From Burkholderiales bacterium (lineage in GTDB: Bacteria > Pseudomonadota > Gammaproteobacteria > Burkholderiales > CAIKXV01), in NCBI GenBank assembly GCA_014379045.1, contig JACMMK010000481.1, positions 1 through 16,282 on the forward strand: 16,282 nucleotides of DNA, written 5' to 3'. Below the pieces are notes generated by a model, which saw only the letters and a list, made by a program, of their open reading frames with translations, was not told the origin of the DNA and ran no database searches. Position numbers and translations under genes: made by a program. This document shows positions 12,196 to 16,282 of this stretch, one piece after another (positions within the stretch are counted from its first letter, which is position 1; every line of letters begins with the position of its first letter).

Positions 12196-13202
12196 GGCGC
12201 GCGTCCGCGTTCGCGATGGCCAGAAGTTTCTTGTTGGGGATGCTGGCAGCAGCGACGTCCGGGTCGATTCTGGCGCCGGCGTACGCGCGACCGGCGGCGA
12301 TTACCTGGCCGGTGAAGCCGATCCGCATCGTCGTGCCGTTTCCGCCCGGCGGATTCTCCGACGTGTTCGGACGCATCCTCGGCCAGCGCTTCACCGAGAC
12401 CTGGGGGCAGGCAACGGTGATCGAGAACCGCACCGGTGCCGGCGGCAACATCGGTGCCGAGCTCGTCGCGCGCAGTGCGCCCGACGGCTACACGCTGGTG
12501 ATGGGCACGGTCGGTACGCACGCGATCAACGCGACCTTGTTTCCGAAGCTGCCGTACGACCCGATCAAGGATTTCGCCGCCGTCGCCTTCGTCGTCGAGG
12601 CCGAGGGTTTGCTGGTCGCGCACCCCTCGTTGCCGGTGAAGACGGTGAGGGAGTTGCTCGCTTTGGCGCGTGCCCGCCCGGGAGACCTCACCTACGGCTC
12701 CGCCTGGGCAGGCACGACCGGGCATCTCGCCGGCGAGCTGTTCAAATCGATGTCGAAGGTCGACATCACGCATGTGCCCTACAAGGGCAACGTGCCCGCG
12801 ATCGCCGATCTGATCGCCGGCCAGACCTCGCTCGTGTTCGCGACGCTGCCGACGGTGCTGCCGTTCGTCAAGGCCGGACGCCTGCGCAGCATCGCAGTGC
12901 TGGGCGCGAGCCGCTCGGGGGCGTTGCCCGACGTGCCCACACTCGCGCAGGCCGGATTGAGCGGGTTCGAAGTGAACAACTGGACCGGCATGTTCGCCCC
13001 GGTCGGTGCGCCAGCGGCGATCGTCACGCGGTTGAACAGCGAGGTGTTGCGCATCATGGCGCTGCCCGAGGTGAGGTCGAGAATGTCGGGGGAAGGGTTG
13101 CGCACGGTGGCGATGAGTGTCCCCGAGTTCGCCAGGTTCGTCGAGACCGAAGTCGCCCGCTGGGGGCCGGTGGTGCGCGCCTCCGGCGCGAAGGCGGATT
13201 GA
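12192..13202 (+). CDS. Bug/TctC-family substrate-binding protein, second copy
   Basis: A 336-residue periplasmic binding protein, clearly paralogous to the first copy. It has the signal peptide (cleavage likely after A-Y-A at 32), P-F-P-P-G-G-F-S-D at 49-57, I-E-N-R-T-G-A-G-G at 77-85 and A-P-D-G-Y-T-L. I chose GTG 12192 because it overlaps the PxpA stop as GTGA, has GGAG eight nt upstream and gives a normal signal peptide. ATG 12216 is the alternative. Having two Bug proteins in one transcript around a lactamase-type gene suggests two related ligands or a duplicated gene that has diverged. TctA/TctB permease partners must be encoded elsewhere. The long frame open upstream from 11631 is out-of-frame PxpA sequence and not part of this gene. 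Confidence 0.92.
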   Translation: MRRASAFAMARSFLLGMLAAATSGSILAPAYARPAAITWPVKPIRIVVPFPPGGFSDVFGRILGQRFTETWGQATVIENRTGAGGNIGAELVARSAPDGYTLVMGTVGTHAINATLFPKLPYDPIKDFAAVAFVVEAEGLLVAHPSLPVKTVRELLALARARPGDLTYGSAWAGTTGHLAGELFKSMSKVDITHVPYKGNVPAIADLIAGQTSLVFATLPTVLPFVKAGRLRSIAVLGASRSGALPDVPTLAQAGLSGFEVNNWTGMFAPVGAPAAIVTRLNSEVLRIMALPEVRSRMSGEGLRTVAMSVPEFARFVETEVARWGPVVRASGAKAD

Positions 13203-13212
13203 GCCGCAACGC

Positions 13213-14442
13213 TTGACTGCGCTCGATCGAGCCCTCGATTCCGCGTCGGGGCCCGCGCCTGTCGCGGGTTACTGGGTAAGCGGGGGCCCGCAGCGAGTGC
13301 TCGATGCGGCCGTGTTGCCCGACGCCGGGTTCGTCGAGGCGCACATGACGATCACGGGGTGGCCGGGCTATGCACCGACACCGCTCGTGGACCTTGCAGG
13401 GTGGGCGGACTGCCTCGGCATTGGTCGGTTGCGCTACAAGGACGAAGGCGAGCGCTTCGGCCTGGGCAGCTTCAAGGCGCTCGGTGGGGCGTACGCGGTC
13501 GAGCGTCTCGTACGCGAGGCGCGACGCTGCGGCGCCGCTTTGCCGACGGTGTGCTGCGCGACCGATGGCAATCACGGCCGCGCGGTCGCGTGGGGCGCGC
13601 AGCTGGCCGGTTGCGCGTGCACGATCTTCGTCCATGCTGGCGTGAGCGCCGCGCGGGTGGCCGCGATCGAAGCGTACGCTGCGTATGTCGTGCGGGTAGA
13701 AGGCAATTACGACGATGCCGTGCGCCGCGCCGACGAGAGCGCGCGCGGGAACGGCTGGACAGTCGTTTCCGATACATCGTACGAAGGCTATCGCGACCTT
13801 CCGCTGCAGGTGATGCAGGGTTACCGAGTGCTTGCGCAGGAGTGCGTCGACGCCCTGCCAGCAGAGACGCCGACGCATGTGTTCCTGCAGACCGGGGTCG
13901 GCGGCTTTGCCGCCGCAATGGCGGTGCATTTCGATCGATGCTGGGCCGCGCGACCGCCGCGCTTCGTGCTGGTCGAACCCGAGCGCGCGGACTGCCTGTT
14001 GCGCAGCCTGCAGGCAGGCGTGTCACGGACTGTCATCGGCGAGCTCGATACCGTGATGGCCGGCCTCGCCTGCGGTGAACCGTCGCTCGTTGCCTGGGAG
14101 ATCCTCGCGGTGCTGGCCGCTGCCGCCGTATCGATCCCCGACGCGGCCGCGCTGCGCACGATGCGAGCGCTCGCGGGAACGGTTGCCTACACAGCGCCGC
14201 CGGGGTCCATGACCGAGCGAAACCCGTCGTACCAGTTCGATCGACCGATCGTTGCGGGTGAGTCGGGCGCGGCCGGCCTCGCCGGGCTCGTCGCTGTCTG
14301 TGCCGATCCTGGATTGCGCGAGGCGCTCGCACTCGATGCAACCAGCTCGGTGCTGGTAATCGGCACGGAAGCCGATACTGATGCCGGGTTGTATCGGCGC
14401 GTCGTCGGCGTAGACGCTGAGTCGATACGGGACCGGCGTTGA
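13213..14442 (+). CDS. PLP-dependent diaminopropionate ammonia-lyase homologue
   Basis: About 409 residues, matching the family of 2,3-diaminopropionate ammonia-lyases (fold type II PLP enzymes), which release ammonia from diaminopropionate to give pyruvate. The Schiff-base lysine is K88 in G-S-F-K-A-L-G-G. D118 in A-T-D-G-N-H-G corresponds to the acid that handles the D-isomer. The glycine loop T-G-V-G-G-F at 227-232 binds the PLP phosphate. The start is uncertain: TTG 13213, 10 nt after the TctC-2 stop, gives a normal length but has a weak ribosome-binding site. The frame is open upstream inside tctC-2. Related enzymes such as threonine dehydratases share the fold, so the exact amino acid substrate is not proved. 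It fits a nitrogen-releasing step after uptake and lactam opening. Confidence 0.85.
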   Translation: MTALDRALDSASGPAPVAGYWVSGGPQRVLDAAVLPDAGFVEAHMTITGWPGYAPTPLVDLAGWADCLGIGRLRYKDEGERFGLGSFKALGGAYAVERLVREARRCGAALPTVCCATDGNHGRAVAWGAQLAGCACTIFVHAGVSAARVAAIEAYAAYVVRVEGNYDDAVRRADESARGNGWTVVSDTSYEGYRDLPLQVMQGYRVLAQECVDALPAETPTHVFLQTGVGGFAAAMAVHFDRCWAARPPRFVLVEPERADCLLRSLQAGVSRTVIGELDTVMAGLACGEPSLVAWEILAVLAAAAVSIPDAAALRTMRALAGTVAYTAPPGSMTERNPSYQFDRPIVAGESGAAGLAGLVAVCADPGLREALALDATSSVLVIGTEADTDAGLYRRVVGVDAESIRDRR

Positions 14443-14885
14443 CGCACAGCCCCCCTCGCGGGCGTGGCTCCGGCGCAACCCCCGCGTTACTCTCGGCCAT
14501 TAATCCACCTTCGCCCGCGGTGTTGCCCCTCGCGCTGCGTCTGCTCGGCCTCGGCGCCGCCCTGGCACTCTCGGCTGCGATCCTGCTCGGCGGGCGCGAG
14601 CCCGGGGCCGCAGGGCTGATCGTGCCACCGTGGGACAAGGTCGTACATGCGCTGACCTATGGAGCGCTTGCGGCCAGCTGGTGCATCGGCCTCGGAGGAC
14701 GTCGCATTGGCGCGGCGATCCTGCTCGCAGTCGCCACCGGTGCGCTGGATGAAACACTGCAGCGCTGGCTGCCGGGCCGCGACAGTGATTTTGCGGACCT
14801 CGCCGCCGACGCGATCGGGGCCACGCTGGCGGCGTGGATCACCGTGCACATGGTGGCATTGATGCAACGCGTCATCCGGCGGTGA
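14439..14885 (+). CDS. VanZ-like membrane protein
   Basis: A 148-residue integral membrane protein of the VanZ-like family. About four hydrophobic segments are seen (roughly 29-51, 69-85, 90-106 and 119-142). The family's polar motifs are present: D66-K67-x2-H70 at the end of the first loop, D104-E105-x2-Q108, and R114-D115 followed by D120 and D124. The function of most VanZ-like proteins is unknown; the name comes from a teicoplanin-resistance accessory protein. The start is taken as TTG 14439, overlapping the lyase stop as TTGA with GGGA about 9 nt upstream. The first 28 residues are not conserved-looking, so a later start (GTG/TTG around residues 28-29) is possible. It may belong functionally with the downstream polysaccharide-type gene rather than with catabolism. 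Confidence 0.8.
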   Translation: MTHSPPRGRGSGATPALLSAINPPSPAVLPLALRLLGLGAALALSAAILLGGREPGAAGLIVPPWDKVVHALTYGALAASWCIGLGGRRIGAAILLAVATGALDETLQRWLPGRDSDFADLAADAIGATLAAWITVHMVALMQRVIRR

Positions 14886-15023
14886 CGATTGTGCAACCGG
14901 TCGGCGCAACTCCGCGCGCACGGCTGAGGCGCGGCAGCGCAGGCCTGCGGGAGTAGGCAATCCCACTTTGGGGGAAAGCCCGCGGAGCTTTGCTCATCGC
15001 TGACCGCTAGTTCCGCCTTGTCG

Positions 15024-15039
15024 CGCGCGTGAACGCGCG
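15024..15039. promoter_or_regulatory. Inverted repeat 20 bp upstream of the UXS promoter -35 box
   Basis: CGCGCGT and ACGCGCG flank the two bases GA, giving a 7-bp perfect palindrome in DNA. It could be a regulator site for the promoter just downstream. GC-rich palindromes arise easily in this genome, so confidence is low. Confidence 0.3.
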
Positions 15040-15058
15040 GTTAAAGTGCTGGACAGGA

Positions 15059-15087
15059 TTGCCATGGGGGAAATCCGGATACATAAT
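15059..15087 (+). promoter_or_regulatory. Sigma-70 promoter for the UDP-glucuronate decarboxylase gene
   Basis: TTGCCA (15059-15064), a 17-bp spacer and CATAAT (15082-15087) each match the consensus at five of six positions. Transcription should start near 15094, leaving a leader of about 135 nt before the ATG. This marks a transcription unit separate from the lyase/VanZ genes. Confidence 0.65.
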
Positions 15088-15228
15088 CGCCGACTCTGGT
15101 CGAAGTCTGCACGTCCTTCCCGGGGGGGCAAGGATTCGATGCATCGTCGCCAGACACCCGCTCGCGCCTGTCAGTCGTGTCCCGGCTGTAAGGTCCGCAA
15201 CGGGAGGGGCGCTGATCGGGAGGCGGCA

Positions 15229-16266
15229 ATGCGCGATGAACTGCAACGGCGCGTACTGGTGACGGGGGGCGCCGGTTTCCTCGGGTCGCACCTGTGCGAG
15301 ACCTTGTTGAACTGCGGCCATCATGTGCTGTGCGTCGACAACTTCTTCACTGGCAACAAGGACAATCTCGCCGCATCGCTCGCGCACCCGCGGTTCGAAT
15401 TGGTGCGCCACGACGTGACGTTTCCGCTGTATGTAGAAGTCGACGACATCTACAACCTGGCTTGCCCTGCCTCGCCCGTGCATTACCAGCATGATCCGGT
15501 GCAGACGACCAAGACGAGCGTCCATGGCGCGATAAACATGCTCGGCCTGGCGAAGCGGGTGAAGGCGCGCATCCTGCAGGCGTCCACCAGCGAGGTGTAC
15601 GGCGACCCTGAAGTGCATCCGCAGCGCGAGGCTTACTGGGGGCGCGTCAACCCGATCGGTCCGCGCTCCTGTTACGACGAGGGCAAGCGCTGCGCCGAGA
15701 CACTGTTCTTCGACTATCACCGGCAGCACAAGCTGCGTATCAAGGTCGTGCGCATCTTCAATACCTACGGCCCCCGAATGCATCCGAACGACGGGCGTGT
15801 GGTGTCGAATTTCATCGTCCAGGCGCTGTCCGGCAAGCCGATCACGCTCTACGGCGACGGGCAGCAGACACGCTCGTTCTGCTATGTCGACGATCTCATC
15901 GCAGGCTTCGTCGACATGATGGCGTCCGATGACGCGTTCGTCGGTCCGGTCAATCTCGGCAATCCGGTCGAGTCCACGATCCGCGAGCTTGCCGAACTCG
16001 TGATCGAACTCACCGGATCGCGCTCGACGATCGAATTCAAGCCGCTGCCGCAGGACGATCCGATGCAGCGTTGCCCGGATATCTCACTCGCGCGGGAACA
16101 ACTGGACTGGGTCCCCAAAGTGGCGCTTCGCGACGGGCTCGGCGAGACGATCCGATACTTCGAGGCGCTGCTGTCCGAGCGCGGCAGGGCAGTACTGCGC
16201 GCCGCTCCCGAGCGCGCGCGTGGCGTCGCACCGTCGTGGCGTCTCGCCGCTGGTGGCGAGGCATGA
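15229..16266 (+). CDS. UDP-glucuronate decarboxylase (UDP-xylose synthase), SDR family
   Basis: A 345-residue extended short-chain dehydrogenase. The NAD-binding loop is G13-G-A-G16-F-L-G19. The catalytic residues T120 and E122 (S-T-S-E-V-Y-G) and Y149-x3-K153 (C-Y-D-E-G-K) are in place. The segment N-L-A-C-P-A-S-P at 77-84 is characteristic of UDP-xylose synthases, as is R-S-F-C-Y-V-D-D-L. The enzyme oxidises UDP-glucuronate at C4, loses CO2 and re-reduces the product to UDP-xylose, a precursor for surface polysaccharides. ATG 15229 has GGGAGG 5 nt upstream, and the frame upstream of it (from 15046) is leader. The C-terminal 30 residues are arginine/alanine-rich and not conserved-looking. 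The stop overlaps the next gene's ATG, suggesting an exopolysaccharide operon continuing to the right. Confidence 0.93.
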   Translation: MRDELQRRVLVTGGAGFLGSHLCETLLNCGHHVLCVDNFFTGNKDNLAASLAHPRFELVRHDVTFPLYVEVDDIYNLACPASPVHYQHDPVQTTKTSVHGAINMLGLAKRVKARILQASTSEVYGDPEVHPQREAYWGRVNPIGPRSCYDEGKRCAETLFFDYHRQHKLRIKVVRIFNTYGPRMHPNDGRVVSNFIVQALSGKPITLYGDGQQTRSFCYVDDLIAGFVDMMASDDAFVGPVNLGNPVESTIRELAELVIELTGSRSTIEFKPLPQDDPMQRCPDISLAREQLDWVPKVALRDGLGETIRYFEALLSERGRAVLRAAPERARGVAPSWRLAAGGEA

Positions 16267-16282
16267 GCGCGCCCGCTTCACG
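16263..16282 (+). CDS. 5' end of the next gene in the polysaccharide-type operon, cut by the window
   Basis: ATG 16263 overlaps the preceding stop codon as ATGA and has GAGG just upstream. Only about six codons (M-S-A-P-A-S) are visible, so nothing can be said about its product. The 4-base overlap shows co-translation with the UDP-glucuronate decarboxylase. Confidence 0.5.

Larger units (their letters stand above)
14886..15228. other. 343-bp non-coding gap before the UDP-glucuronate decarboxylase gene
   Basis: No credible gene is seen. The stretch contains an inverted repeat CGCGCGT/ACGCGCG around GA (15024-15039), a sigma-70 promoter (15059-15087), a transcribed leader of about 135 nt and the palindrome CGATGCATCG (15137-15146) inside that leader. 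I found no hairpin with a T-tract after the VanZ-like gene. The first part (about 14886-15020) shows nothing I can name. Confidence 0.6.

Noticed and set aside
14940..15010. Possible cyclic-di-GMP or other riboswitch before the UXS gene
   Set aside because: Some GGGGGAAAGCCC-like pieces looked suggestive, but the conserved core of known classes is absent and the stretch lies upstream of the predicted transcription start.

Overview
The window reads as a high-GC proteobacterial chromosome. Two tandem 'Bug'-type (TctC) solute-binding proteins, a GntR/FCD regulator and many small aromatic-catabolism genes point to a betaproteobacterium of the Burkholderiales kind. That assignment is inferred from gene content; no 16S or other marker is present. 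Genes are densely packed, many with 4-base start/stop overlaps, and no rRNA, tRNA, insertion sequence or CRISPR array was seen.

Left edge (1-1900). The start of an unidentified minus-strand gene runs off the left end. It is preceded by a short tandem repeat (227-270). Then come a VOC/glyoxalase-like protein (minus) and a small secreted Sel1-repeat protein (plus), divergent from each other.

Main catabolic block (1921-10237, all minus strand). A GntR/FCD regulator starts from a near-consensus sigma-70 promoter. It is followed by a cysteine-dioxygenase-family cupin, a zinc-lobe-less MDR oxidoreductase, a PaaI-type thioesterase, a UbiD-family decarboxylase, a RidA-family deaminase, and the alpha and beta subunits of a Rieske ring-hydroxylating oxygenase. 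A hairpin with a T-tract follows. Beyond it lie a D-2-hydroxyacid dehydrogenase and a second RidA protein. The set looks like a pathway that decarboxylates and hydroxylates an aromatic acid and handles an enamine/imine intermediate, so the substrate may carry nitrogen. The substrate cannot be read from the sequence. No ferredoxin, reductase, ring-cleavage enzyme of a classic family or UbiX is present.

Divergent block (10378-14885, plus strand). The order is TctC-1, a PxpA/LamB-YcsF-type lactam hydrolase homologue, TctC-2, a PLP-dependent diaminopropionate ammonia-lyase homologue and a VanZ-like membrane protein. Binding proteins for uptake sit beside lactam-opening and C-N lyase enzymes, again suggesting a nitrogen-containing substrate. 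The 140-bp divergent control region carries the palindrome TGACATGTCA over the gntR -35 box and a near-copy exactly 21 bp away, a plausible shared GntR operator pair.

Right edge (14886-16282). A 343-bp gap contains a good sigma-70 promoter and a leader of about 135 nt. It drives a UDP-glucuronate decarboxylase, whose stop overlaps the start of another gene cut by the window. This is probably the beginning of a polysaccharide locus unrelated to the catabolic genes.
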